Below are positions 18,186 to 26,664 of a DNA stretch of 44,379 nt, piece after piece. A model generated the notes under the pieces. That model was not told the origin of the DNA. It did not search any database and was given only the letters and a program-made list of their open reading frames with translations. Positions within the stretch are counted from its first letter, which is position 1. Each line of letters starts with the position of its first letter. The translations under genes were made by a program, and so were the position numbers. Source of the stretch: Lentisphaerae bacterium RIFOXYA12_FULL_48_11 (GTDB lineage Bacteria; Verrucomicrobiota; Kiritimatiellia; UBA8416; YA12-FULL-48-11). Where the stretch lies: positions 42,931 to 87,309 of the forward strand of contig MHBM01000092.1 in assembly GCA_001804885.1 (NCBI GenBank), written 5' to 3'.

Positions 18186-19550
18186 ATGATGCGGGCTTTG
18201 TGTGTTCTTCTTATGTTCGCCGGTTCCGCTTTTGCGGGTCAGGAGAAGACGGTTCGTGATTTTGGAGCGGCAGGTGATGGAAAGACTGACGATACCGCCG
18301 CCATACAGAAAGCCGTTGATTCGGGTATCGGTGGCATACGTTTCCCTAAAGGTGTTTATCTTATCAGCAAGCCGGTAGTTGTTGATCTGGATAAGGTTGG
18401 TTTTACCTCTTTTGTCTCGGACGGTACGTGTCAGATTGTCATGGCTGGGGCTGGCCCAGCTTTCCGTTTTGTTGGTACTCACACCAACGGTAATGCAAGC
18501 CCGACAACATTCAAGCCCAATGTCTGGGAACGCCAGAGAACACCCATGATCGATGGAGTGGAAATCGTGGGGGATCATCCGGAAGCGGTCGGGATAGAAG
18601 CCAGCGGAACAATGCAGATTACCATTACCCGTTGCTCTATCCGGAAATGCCTGCATGGCGTGCATCTGGTGAATCGTAACCGCAATGTCCTGATTGCGAA
18701 CTGTCATATATACAATAATCGTGGCATTGGTGTGTTTTATGATGAAGTCAACCTGCATCAGTCCAACATTGTCGGGTCGCACATTAGTTATTGTGAAGGC
18801 GGTGGCATTGTTACGCACGGTGGTGATATTCGCAATATCCAGATTGGCACATGCGATATCGAATCGAATATGTCATCTAATACGAGCCCGACGGCGAACA
18901 TTCTTATCGATTGCTCGACAAGCCCCGCGGGTGCCGCCGAGGTGGAAATTTCCGGGTGCACCATCCAGCATAATTCCAAAAGCCCCGATTCTGCCAATAT
19001 TCGTATTATCGGACGAGGCAAGGCCAATGCAAAAGGTGTTCAGCATCAGTGGGGGCACATAACGATTACGGGAAATGTCATGTCCGATGTAATGGTCAAT
19101 CTTCATCTTGCAGGATGTAGGGATGTTACATTTACAGGCAATACTCTATGTGGAGGGTTCAAGCACAACCTGCTTATCGAAGATTGTACGCATGTTGTTT
19201 TCGGCGCCAATGTTCTGGATCGTAACCCGCCATATGGGAATGACTCCATCAATGCAACGGTGTTCCGCAACTGTTCCGATTGTACGATTACCGGTCTGCA
19301 TGTTAGTGGTGTACATACAGCGGAGGCTGGTGTTGTGATTGAAGATTGCGCTCGATTCAACTTTACAGGCTGTACGATACTTGACTGCGAGAACGTTGGC
19401 CTGATTGCGCGTAACATGAAAAACAGCCGGATAAGTGATTGTCTTATCCGTGATGACCGCAAAATCGCTAAGCGTGCACCTTCCATAAAGATAATTGGGG
19501 GCAGCGGAAACCAGATTATTGATAATTTGATTTCTGATGGAGCGAATTAA
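18186..19550 (+). CDS. Secreted right-handed beta-helix, pectate-lyase-3-like
   Basis: The 454-aa protein has a short signal peptide (MMRALCVLLMFAGSAFAG). The N-terminal signature VRDFGAAGDGKTDDTAAIQKA ... GGIRFPKGVYLIS is the pectate-lyase superfamily 3 / GH28-like start. After it come parallel beta-helix turns with NxxxxNxI patterns (VNRNRNVLIANCHIYNNRGIGV; FTGNTLCGG; DCENVGLIA). It may be a lyase, epimerase or hydrolase for acidic polysaccharides; catalytic residues cannot be fixed without alignment. It forms a likely operon with the barrel protein upstream. Confidence 0.83.
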   Translation: MMRALCVLLMFAGSAFAGQEKTVRDFGAAGDGKTDDTAAIQKAVDSGIGGIRFPKGVYLISKPVVVDLDKVGFTSFVSDGTCQIVMAGAGPAFRFVGTHTNGNASPTTFKPNVWERQRTPMIDGVEIVGDHPEAVGIEASGTMQITITRCSIRKCLHGVHLVNRNRNVLIANCHIYNNRGIGVFYDEVNLHQSNIVGSHISYCEGGGIVTHGGDIRNIQIGTCDIESNMSSNTSPTANILIDCSTSPAGAAEVEISGCTIQHNSKSPDSANIRIIGRGKANAKGVQHQWGHITITGNVMSDVMVNLHLAGCRDVTFTGNTLCGGFKHNLLIEDCTHVVFGANVLDRNPPYGNDSINATVFRNCSDCTITGLHVSGVHTAEAGVVIEDCARFNFTGCTILDCENVGLIARNMKNSRISDCLIRDDRKIAKRAPSIKIIGGSGNQIIDNLISDGAN

Positions 19551-20057
19551 GACAGCAGTGGTTGATCCTTCCTTGTCACAGCGTCATTCGGGTATACCCT
19601 GTAAACTCAGTAGTTATTTTCAAAGGGGTGTAGTTCAGAAATGTGGATAACTTCTTCGTTTCTTTTTTTCCGCGTCCGCGCGGAATGGAGACCGCAAGCC
19701 GAACCTTCGGCTCGAACGGGACGGAGAAACGTTATGCGAAAGAATGCGCTGACGACAGCGCACACTACAGGTGGAATTTACTTGTAGAGTCGGCTGCTTG
19801 CCCGCCGAAGCTTCTCAGCAAAGGCTGGGTCCACAGCCGAAATGGCGCGCAAAAGATTCCGACTCTTCAGAGGTCAGGATCGGCTTCTCCTTGCCCTGCG
19901 TAGCTTCATAGCGGAGCATGGGCGCGAAATGCCACATGCTTGCTCTTTTACCCACAAATATGATTTACGTCCTTTTCAGAGTACAGAGCATTATGTTCGT
20001 TGACTCCGCGAGACAATTATAAGAAAATAAGCACATGTTAATACGGGGGGTGAAATT
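19551..20057. other. Gene-free interval with clustered hairpins
   Basis: No convincing gene lies in these 507 bases. Between 19690 and 19790 three hairpins stand in a row: AGCCGAA-CC-TTCGGCT (19697-19712), TGCGCTG-ACGA-CAGCGCA (19745-19762) and CTACAGG...CTTGTAG (19765-19787). An 86-codon frame at 19643 crosses them but lacks a ribosome site and ordinary composition. The hairpin block may be a REP-like element or a small RNA. The last 15 bases hold the GGGGGGTGA ribosome site of the next gene. Confidence 0.5.
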
Positions 20058-20657
20058 ATGAAGAAAATATTTCATGAAGGTTTTGTTTTGTTCATTGCCC
20101 TCTGCCTGTATGGATCTCCTGTGTTTTCGCAGGTATGGGAAAAATATGATTCGACGTTTTTCCAGCTGTCTTTGTGGAATCCAGTGCAGATTGTACCTGA
20201 GGACATCGATGTGCTTGGATTGCGCCTCAATCTGATCTATGGCGAGAATAGAGATTCTTATGGGCTTGATCTGGGGCTGGTCAACAGCCTGACCCGGGAT
20301 ATGCTTGGTGCCCAGGCAGGGCTACTCAACGTAAGTCGTGGAGAAATGAGGGGTATACAGATTGGGTTAGATAACATAGTTGGGAACATTGACGCCTTTG
20401 GGTTGGAACATCCTTCATTTTCTCGTGGAGCCCCCTGTGCATATGGGCTTCAGTTTGGCGCTTTCAACCTTATCTATCCGAAAGGTGTTATGATGGGAGC
20501 TCAGGTCGGTATAATCAATGTGGCCGACAAGATCCAGGGGCTTCAAGTAGGGATTGTAAATTGCGCAAAAGACATGACTGGAATACAGATCGGTCTGATC
20601 AACTACAACGATAGCGCCGAGTTTTACCTTTCACCTGTTGTCAACGCCTGTTTCTAA
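20058..20657 (+). CDS. GxQxGxxN-repeat surface protein
   Basis: The 199-aa protein has a signal peptide (MKKIFHEGFVLFIALCLYGSPVFSQ). The body is made of short repeats with a G-hydrophobic-Q-hydrophobic-G-hydrophobic-hydrophobic-N core: MLGAQAGLLN, MRGIQIGLDN, AYGLQFGAFN, MMGAQVGIIN, IQGLQVGIVN, MTGIQIGLIN. This pattern is like the LA_2272-type surface repeat family first named in Leptospira and should form a small beta-solenoid or barrel at the cell surface. Function unknown. It stands alone after a long hairpin-rich gap. Confidence 0.75.
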   Translation: MKKIFHEGFVLFIALCLYGSPVFSQVWEKYDSTFFQLSLWNPVQIVPEDIDVLGLRLNLIYGENRDSYGLDLGLVNSLTRDMLGAQAGLLNVSRGEMRGIQIGLDNIVGNIDAFGLEHPSFSRGAPCAYGLQFGAFNLIYPKGVMMGAQVGIINVADKIQGLQVGIVNCAKDMTGIQIGLINYNDSAEFYLSPVVNACF

Positions 20658-20725
20658 GAGGCATATTTCGTTCATTGAAACAACAGGCTTGGAGCCTCGG
20701 GTTAAGTGTGGCAACCAGTAGAGCT

Positions 20726-21793
20726 TTATTTTTGTGTCAATTCCCAGAAGAGGGTATCCAGACCGAACTGGATTGAAGGGATGGGATCCCATTCATCTTC
20801 GTTTCTCCACTCGATGCCTGGTGCTACCTGAAAGAAAAGCCAGTTCTGGTAAAGCGGATGGCGATAAATAAATGTTAGGCGGTGCCGGTCGACAAGCTGT
20901 TCGTCGGTTGAGTTGTGTCCGAATATGCTGTATCGTACCCCGAAGCCTTGTGCCACATCGTCGTTTGACACGATATCGGCAGTTTTACTCTCTTCGATCC
21001 GTTTTATGACATGACCCAAAAGAAAGGACTGTTCCCATTCGATTCCCGTTGTCTGTTCGGTCCATTTGCCTGCAGATACGAGTCGGGCGAAGTTTCTTCC
21101 AAGCCAGCGGTTCAGTGTCAGGGATGTAAGTTCGCCTAAGCCATCGTCTGTTTCATAGAAGATTCTTTGCCTCGGATAGATTGTCATCTTGCCGATAGAG
21201 TATTTTGGCCGCCATTCGGTTTTTGCTATTCCGACGGGTGCGTCACGCCATTTCACTCCAATCCTTGAATGGAGGTGAAGATCCTCTAAAATATGCTGCA
21301 ATCCTACGCTGATGCTGCTTTTTCGTTCTACCGGGTCCACTCCGGGCAGGTCTTCGGAACGGAAGGAATTAATAAACAGGCCGAATCGGTGTTCTATGTT
21401 GGGTAGGTCCAGATCTGCCTCGAAATCCGGTTCCAGTTTTGTGCTTACTTTGTCGTCTTTATCCTCTACCACAAGATAAGTGCCAAGCCTGAATCGTGAC
21501 ATGGGTATTTCGATTCTTTCGGCTTTGTTCTTTGCGAAAAAGGTATCGAAACTGTTTACGGACCGTTGGAGTCTGAGATATGTTCCATCATGGATATTGT
21601 CCAGGTGATTAGTCATATTCCTGATTACTGGTATTGCTGGTAGCTTTATTGGTGTGATGGGTTTCAGTTTAAGTCCGGGTGGATTTGTGGCTGTAAGGTG
21701 GGTTGCATCCTCTCCGTTTGTTGTAAAGACCGACAATAGGGAGATTATGATGATCAAGTGTATGGCAGAACGGATGTTTCGGTGTATCAGCAT
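20726..21793 (-). CDS. Envelope beta-barrel-like protein, hypothetical
   Basis: The 355-aa protein has an N-terminal hydrophobic export segment (HLIIIISLLSVFTTNG) and strands typical of an outer-membrane protein (FRLGTYLVVEDKDD, HRFGLFINSFRS, RIGVKWRD, WLFFQVAPGIEWRNEDEW) ending in a short FGLDTLFWELTQK. An ATG at 21793 is preferred to the TTG at 21799; neither has a strong ribosome site, and the gene follows the next one (21815-22333) by 21 nt, so translation may be coupled. No named family recognised. Confidence 0.72.
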   Translation of the reverse strand: MLIHRNIRSAIHLIIIISLLSVFTTNGEDATHLTATNPPGLKLKPITPIKLPAIPVIRNMTNHLDNIHDGTYLRLQRSVNSFDTFFAKNKAERIEIPMSRFRLGTYLVVEDKDDKVSTKLEPDFEADLDLPNIEHRFGLFINSFRSEDLPGVDPVERKSSISVGLQHILEDLHLHSRIGVKWRDAPVGIAKTEWRPKYSIGKMTIYPRQRIFYETDDGLGELTSLTLNRWLGRNFARLVSAGKWTEQTTGIEWEQSFLLGHVIKRIEESKTADIVSNDDVAQGFGVRYSIFGHNSTDEQLVDRHRLTFIYRHPLYQNWLFFQVAPGIEWRNEDEWDPIPSIQFGLDTLFWELTQK

Positions 21794-21814
21794 GATCAAG
21801 GTTTGCGACAGAAG

Positions 21815-22333
21815 TTAGAATGCCAGGCGCAGAGCGGCACCGAGCATGATGGTGTCTGTTTTAACATCTTTTGCCAGTTCGGTGATATTCTTCCATTCGT
21901 CAAAGCGGTAATTTGCGTTGATATCCAGGAAAATATGCGGGATCAGCTCCAGTTCAATACCGACCTTGGCGGCAAAGAAGGGGCGGTCTACAAACTCTCC
22001 ATCAAGGTAATAGATCCCCATGCCGATTCCTGCATACAGGCCTGATCCAAGCAGTATGTATCCCTGCGGGGCATAAACGTTTTCTGTTGAACCGGCAAAC
22101 CCCTTTTTAAATATTTCCAAGTCGGCTTCAAATGACAGCGCTGGACCTGGTATGTACTGGTATGATGCGAGCCAGGAAACTCCGTTCTCGTCAATTTCCG
22201 AGATATCCACATCGTCCAGAGCCTTCCAGTAATTGGCTGCAATGCCGAGTCGATGTTCTGCATTGGCGGCCATTATATTGGAAGACAACAGGCTGATGCT
22301 CATGGCAATCACAATAAAAGTCTTTTTTAACAT
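21815..22333 (-). CDS. Small outer-membrane beta-barrel protein
   Basis: The 172-aa protein has a signal peptide (MLKKTFIVIAMSISLLSSNIMA-ANA). Strands such as LSFEADLEIFKKGF, GYILLGSGLYAGIGMGIYYL and TIMLGAALRLAF with a terminal aromatic residue (Phe) are typical of 8-stranded barrels of the OmpA/OmpW-like type (outer-membrane protein beta-barrel clan). GGAG lies 8-9 nt before the ATG. It is the first gene of a two-gene minus-strand operon. Confidence 0.78.
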   Translation of the reverse strand: MLKKTFIVIAMSISLLSSNIMAANAEHRLGIAANYWKALDDVDISEIDENGVSWLASYQYIPGPALSFEADLEIFKKGFAGSTENVYAPQGYILLGSGLYAGIGMGIYYLDGEFVDRPFFAAKVGIELELIPHIFLDINANYRFDEWKNITELAKDVKTDTIMLGAALRLAF

Positions 22334-22404
22334 GTTATTTCTCCGTGTGAAGTTGTGACTTTGCTGTGTCTGGATAATAAAGTCAATCCTGCAAAACAGA
22401 GGCT

Positions 22405-22677
22405 ATGGCAAATATGTCGATTCAACCTGTCTTGGAAAAGGAATTGCGGCAATATCGACCTGTATGTTGGTCATCAGAGGATTTGGTTTTTGCTGATGGT
22501 GTTGCAAGTATGAAGGTATTCAAGAAAGACCTTATGTCTGCGGGTATCTCTTATATCGATTCACAGGTGCGTCGTTGCGATTTTCATGCTCTAATCGTGG
22601 ATGCGCTACTTGTCTGGCTCAAGCAAGGGAATAAGAAACACCATCCTCTTCTCAGAGCACAGCTAAGGCATTGGTGA
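22405..22677 (+). pseudogene. Decayed tyrosine-recombinase fragment
   Basis: The 90-codon frame reads like the C-terminal part of a PVC-type phage integrase: MKVFKKDLMSAGISYIDSQ then RRCDFHALIVDALLVWLKQG. The second part matches the usual 'GRRxDFHALRHTFATxLxxAG' with the catalytic RH lost. The N-terminal SAM-like domain, the final tyrosine box and any RBS are missing. It lies 135 bp from the 3' end of tRNA-Ser, so it is probably the remnant of an older insertion. I judge it non-functional. Confidence 0.65.
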
Positions 22678-22812
22678 AATGAGAATCTGCCGAGGAAAAG
22701 ATTAGGGAAATTGTTGTATGGGAAGACAAGTATTCTACGAGTATTGGGCGATATACGAGCCTTTGAGTTTGTTCTGGAATACGCAAGCAGGTGAAAAGGC
22801 GGGGGGTTGAAG

Positions 22813-22904
22813 TGGCGGAGGGGGAGGGATTTGAACCCCCGTTACCATTGCTGGTAAACATGATTTCGAGTCATGCGCATTCAACCGGGCTCTGCCACCC
22901 CTCC
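22813..22904 (-). tRNA. tRNA-Ser(CGA)
   Basis: On the minus strand the acceptor GGAGGGG (22904-22898) pairs with CCCCTCC (22823-22817), followed by discriminator G and an encoded CCA (22815-22813). The anticodon loop CTCGAAA between ATGA and TCAT gives anticodon CGA. A long variable arm (GTTTACCAGCAATGGTAAC region) and the GTTCAAATC T-loop fit a class II serine tRNA. It is a likely attachment site for the adjacent recombinase. Confidence 0.93.
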
Positions 22905-23018
22905 AACGCTTAGTATAAGCTTTATTTATAGGCTTTATATCAACATCAACTTTTGTCAGCTTGACTTCGGATTTACCCTGTGTCACCATTATGTCACCAA
23001 TTTGAAAGGCGGTGTTAT

Positions 23019-24191
23019 ATGGCAAAACCGAAGTATTACACACTACGAAAACGCGGCAGCGGCTGGCAAGCAAATCTTTCCCGCAGAGTCACCGGCTCCA
23101 AGCGTATCCAGATCAACAGATCCACTAAGGCCGAGGCAGAGGCAGAGGCCGAACGCCGGCTGCAAACACTGACCGCTTACGGCGCTGATTTTTTGAACTT
23201 TAAACCAGAAGAACTCAGAGCCTTTGGTGAGGCCTGTCGGGAGCTCACCGAAAAAGGGTTTAAACCAACAACAATAACAGATGCCGTACGCTATTTCACA
23301 AAGCACAATGATCCAAAAGCCCAGAAACGGACAGTTGAGGAGGTTCTGGAGGAGTTCCTGGAAAGCAAGAAGAACGCCGGCTTGGCGGATCTCTCGATAC
23401 GGGATTATCGCCAGAAACTAACGCGATTCTCTGGGAAGTTCGGCAAGCGGTATATGCATAGCGTTACCCCGTTTGACATGGAGCGATGGCTCGATTCCAT
23501 ACACGCAACAAACACAACTCGCAAAGATTACCGGAGGCATCTCAGTATATTTTGTGGATTTGCCGTTAAACGAAAATATACAAAAGAGAATACAGCTGCC
23601 GCGATTTCTAAGGTTAAAATCAAGAGGACTCTTCCCTCCGTCTTGACGCCGCAGGAAGTCCGGTCTTTGCTCTTTGCAGCAAAAAACTATCAACTCGGTG
23701 CCATGTTGCCCTATTTTGCCATAGGCTGCTTCTGTGGACTCCGTCCATGGGAAATAAGACGCACTTCATGGTCAAATGTTGATCTTGAGAGGAAAGAAAT
23801 CTACGTTTCCCCTGAAGCCTGTAAAACATCACAAGACCGTTATGTAACCATACCGGACAACCTCATGGCCTGGCTTGAGAAATGCACGTCAGGAGGTACT
23901 CGCAAGGGATTGATTCATTTCTCGCGTAAAGAGTTTGTTGCCGTCCGGAAAAAGGCGAATGTTGCCGATAAGTGGGAAAGTGATATTATGCGGCACAGCG
24001 CAGCCAGTCACCTTTATGCATGGACACAAAATGCTACGCTCGTAACATCACAGATGGGCCATAGCTTAGGAGTTTTTATGAAACACTATAAGCGTGCAGT
24101 GACTAAAACAGACGGGGAATTGTATTTTCAAGTGATGCCAACAGATAAAGAGACGAACACTTTAAATTTGAGAAAAGCTTCCTCGCTGTAG
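23019..24191 (+). CDS. Tyrosine recombinase / integrase
   Basis: The 390-aa start at 23019 has AAAGGCGG 6 nt upstream. The N-terminus (MAKPKYYTLRKRGSGWQA) is a small beta DNA-binding segment as in arm-binding integrases. Residues about 105-190 form the SAM-like core-binding domain. The catalytic domain shows Arg in FCGLRPWEI, a Lys in EACKTSQDRYV, RHSAAS (box II; the preceding His is Asp in DIMRH), GHSLG and nucleophile Tyr in MKHYKRA. Apart from that change it looks complete. It starts 114 bp from the 5' end of tRNA-Ser, and the genes to its right have mobile-island content, so it probably drove that insertion. Confidence 0.9.
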   Translation: MAKPKYYTLRKRGSGWQANLSRRVTGSKRIQINRSTKAEAEAEAERRLQTLTAYGADFLNFKPEELRAFGEACRELTEKGFKPTTITDAVRYFTKHNDPKAQKRTVEEVLEEFLESKKNAGLADLSIRDYRQKLTRFSGKFGKRYMHSVTPFDMERWLDSIHATNTTRKDYRRHLSIFCGFAVKRKYTKENTAAAISKVKIKRTLPSVLTPQEVRSLLFAAKNYQLGAMLPYFAIGCFCGLRPWEIRRTSWSNVDLERKEIYVSPEACKTSQDRYVTIPDNLMAWLEKCTSGGTRKGLIHFSRKEFVAVRKKANVADKWESDIMRHSAASHLYAWTQNATLVTSQMGHSLGVFMKHYKRAVTKTDGELYFQVMPTDKETNTLNLRKASSL

Positions 24192-24566
24192 GAATGTGTA
24201 GAGCGACTGAATAAAGTATATTTATTTCTGCACCTGCGCAGGAATAGACTGGATGGGCGGGTTGATTCTGGTTGTGCGATCCCTTTAATACCCGAAAATC
24301 CCCGCAGAAAAAAAGAATCTTAATTACATGTATTAGAAGAACCAGTGAAAGCCGGGGGAAGGCTTGAACGCTGACTGGGAAGGCAGCCAGCAGAGCGCAA
24401 TCAATTAAAGTGTCTTCACTCCGTAAAGATCAATCCTCTCCGTATCTGAAAAAAGAACTGATGAACGCCGAAGCGTCCGCCAGCATAGTTATACCAATAG
24501 AGCGGGGGACAGCCGTAGTGAACGACTGCCCCCGTTGTTACCACCTCCTCCCTGTGATGTTTTTAC
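24192..24566. other. Gene-free interval after the integrase
   Basis: No gene is supported here. A near-perfect hairpin at about 24502-24535 (CGGGGG...CAG with CTG...CCCCCG, one bulged base) lies past the stop of the minus-strand DUF932 gene and may terminate it, but lacks a T tract. The frame beginning at 24410 overlaps the DUF932 3' end and has no ribosome site. Confidence 0.4.
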
Positions 24567-25310
24567 TTAGTTTGCGGAAGGTGCTGGAGGGAGGTATTCA
24601 GCGATAATCGCTTCGTGCACGTCACGGTGAACCTGAAAGGTCCTGTGGGGCGCGATGTCCCGTAATCCACATGTGACCGCATTGTAGAGACTGTACGCGG
24701 TTCTGGGCTTGAATGACTCGTACTGCGGCTCTTTCCATTGACGGAAGGCCTCATTAAGTTCCGTCGGTGTGAGTACTTCGTTTCCCGCCAGACTGCCCAG
24801 AGTCCTGAACCCGAACTCGTCCGATATTTCCACCGTTTTTAATCTCTCCAGTTCTGTATGGATGAGTTCAAAGTTGCCAACGGATGAGTATATCGCGGCG
24901 ACAAGCTCTGTCTGGAGCCCCTCGATTATGTTCTTCGTGTGCTTGCGCATGACTGTGATCTCACCCCGGAAACACATATTGTCACACACGAACACTTGTG
25001 CCCCTATGACAACACCCGCAGACATACTCCTGTCATAACTGTTACGGAACCCCACGGCCATGCCCATGTCGGTAATGCCGTTCTTGAACTGCAGAACACC
25101 GAAGACCCTCTGTCCGTCACGCGCTGTCGCGTATTCACCCTTTACGAATACATACCCCTTCGGCGTGAACATGTCCGTCGCGACGGTCTGTAAATTCATC
25201 GCCATATCGTAGTGCGGTAATGGAACATACGACTCCGTCTGCGCCGGAACCTGAAACCTCTGCAACTCATCCAAACTGACCCTATTCTGTCCTGATAACT
25301 TTCCTGACAT
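24567..25310 (-). CDS. DUF932 family protein
   Basis: The 247-aa protein starts 8 nt after AGGAGG. The core GFRNSYDRSMSAGVVIGAQVFVCDNMCFRGEITVMRKHT is the hallmark of the phage/plasmid DUF932 family. The family is widespread on plasmids, phages and integrative elements and has no settled function. The middle (TELVAAIYSSVGNFELIHTELERLKTVEI) is helical and the length is on the short side for the family. It is the last gene of the PRTase-RadC-DUF932 group, separated from RadC by 111 nt with two hairpins. Confidence 0.85.
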   Translation of the reverse strand: MSGKLSGQNRVSLDELQRFQVPAQTESYVPLPHYDMAMNLQTVATDMFTPKGYVFVKGEYATARDGQRVFGVLQFKNGITDMGMAVGFRNSYDRSMSAGVVIGAQVFVCDNMCFRGEITVMRKHTKNIIEGLQTELVAAIYSSVGNFELIHTELERLKTVEISDEFGFRTLGSLAGNEVLTPTELNEAFRQWKEPQYESFKPRTAYSLYNAVTCGLRDIAPHRTFQVHRDVHEAIIAEYLPPAPSAN

Positions 25311-25340
25311 GATACTTTCCTCCTGTATTGTATGAATTGC

Positions 25341-25404
25341 CCCGAGGAAATCTCGGGAGTTTGTTGCTGAAAGGATGGGGAGGGCTTTCCCGTCCCTCCC
25401 ATCC
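25341..25404 (-). terminator. Two hairpins between RadC and DUF932 genes
   Basis: An 11-bp stem (25373-25384 with 25394-25404, one bulged G) and CCCGAG-GAAAT-CTCGGG (25341-25357) lie between the RadC stop and the DUF932 ribosome site on the minus strand. They may reduce read-through so that the DUF932 gene is expressed at a different level. Confidence 0.4.
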
Positions 25405-25421
25405 CGCCGTTGCCACGGCTC

Positions 25422-25874
25422 TTAGAACTCACAAAGCCCGCTTTCGCGCATGCTCGTGTAGCCTTTATTGTTCTCCGATGGACGGCCGATAATCACGTGA
25501 TCGAGTATCTTGATGTCGATAATCCTGCCCGCTTCGATCAACTGGCGCGTGATTCTGATATCCTCTGCGGATGGTGTTGAGTCCCCCGATGGGTGATTGT
25601 GCACGCAGACCAGGGCTGCCGAATTTTCCACGATAGCCTGTCTGAAGACTTCGCGTGGGTGGACTAAACTTGCGTCCACAAGGCCAAGGCTTACCATTTG
25701 CCTGTTAAGCAGATAATTTTTCGAGTTGAGCAGAAGTACCTGGAAGCTTTCCTGCGCCAGGTTCTGCATGTCAGCGCAGGCTTTTGCCGAGTCCTCCGGA
25801 GTCCGTATCCTGGGCTTTGTGCCCGTCTCCCTGACGAGCGGCAGCTGAATAACTGCTGTGGCGTAATTATGCAT
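25422..25874 (-). CDS. radC: RadC-type JAB-domain protein
   Basis: The 150-aa start at 25874 follows AAAGGA at 6 nt; an upstream start would overlap the PRTase gene. It is the C-terminal JAB/MPN domain of RadC: Glu42 (QESFQVLLLN), His92 and His94 in HNHPSG (92-97) and Asp105 complete the JAMM zinc site. The N-terminal helix-hairpin-helix of chromosomal RadC is absent, as is typical for plasmid and phage forms. RadC is not truly a repair protein; a metal-dependent hydrolase role is presumed. It starts 11 nt after the PRTase gene. Confidence 0.88.
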   Translation of the reverse strand: MHNYATAVIQLPLVRETGTKPRIRTPEDSAKACADMQNLAQESFQVLLLNSKNYLLNRQMVSLGLVDASLVHPREVFRQAIVENSAALVCVHNHPSGDSTPSAEDIRITRQLIEAGRIIDIKILDHVIIGRPSENNKGYTSMRESGLCEF

Positions 25875-25885
25875 GATGATCCTTT

Positions 25886-26620
25886 CTATGCGTAAGCAAG
25901 TTCGAGCTGGTTTGTTGATATGCATGGATTGCGGTGTTCCGAGATTCTGTCTCGCAATGAGTCCAGACTCTTGAATGACAGTAGATACCGAGCCTGTGAA
26001 TTCGTGAGGTCTCCCGATGATTCCGCGATCCCGAAGTCCTGCAGGAATTCATCGAGCGTTTGTTTTCCGAACTTTGCTCTAAGTTCGGTACGGGTTGCAC
26101 AGGTCTGATTTATAACGAGAGAAGATCCCATTATCATGTTGAAGGACCCTGCAAGGACGCAGAATCCTTCGACTCTGGCACCATGACGTTCCAGGTGCAG
26201 ACGAAGTCCTTGAAGCGTACTGCCCGTGGTTATCACATCGTCAACGAGAAGATATGACATTCCCTCCGTGACCGGTCCTTCGAACACAGGCCGGTTTAAT
26301 AGCCTGTGGACGGCGTTTGCATCGGTATGATGCGTGCTGTTGACCTGCACGATCTCAGTTTCCACGCGATACTTGGCGACCTTGCCGATGTATTGCGCCA
26401 GAACCAAGGGAAGCAGATTGACGCCCGTCTTTTCGACCGCCGTTACCGGGCACAAGGCGATATTCTTTGAGGACTGTATGTCTTCTTCTTGGACGAATGT
26501 TCGAACGAAAGCTCGTACCACGTGCCGTGCTGCTGAGATACATCCTGATTTTGCGGCCTCAAATTCAGGATGTCTGCGCAAGGCGCTTATCGATGTGAAG
26601 TGATATACAGGTGTGTTCAT
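25886..26620 (-). CDS. Phosphoribosyltransferase-domain protein
   Basis: The 244-aa start at 26620 has AAAGGAA 6 nt upstream; the frame stays open 78 codons further up through the GC-rich leader, but that part has no export or domain character. The PRPP-binding loop is LLVDDVITTGSTL (124-136), with an upstream region (IALCPVTAVEKTGVN) as in ComF-like/orotate-type PRTases. Residues 160-244 are a helical extension. Mobile elements often carry such PRTases with RadC and DUF932; the substrate is unknown. First gene of the minus-strand group. Confidence 0.83.
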   Translation of the reverse strand: MNTPVYHFTSISALRRHPEFEAAKSGCISAARHVVRAFVRTFVQEEDIQSSKNIALCPVTAVEKTGVNLLPLVLAQYIGKVAKYRVETEIVQVNSTHHTDANAVHRLLNRPVFEGPVTEGMSYLLVDDVITTGSTLQGLRLHLERHGARVEGFCVLAGSFNMIMGSSLVINQTCATRTELRAKFGKQTLDEFLQDFGIAESSGDLTNSQARYLLSFKSLDSLRDRISEHRNPCISTNQLELAYA

Positions 26621-26664
26621 GGAAGTTCCTTTCTTTGGTAAACTCAAAGACCAATTATTTTCTA

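Noticed and set aside
18156-18818. 220-codon minus-strand frame
   Set aside because: It is antisense to the beta-helix gene with no recognisable protein features.
19643-19903. 86-codon plus-strand frame in the hairpin block
   Set aside because: No ribosome site; the peptide is explained by hairpin repeats.
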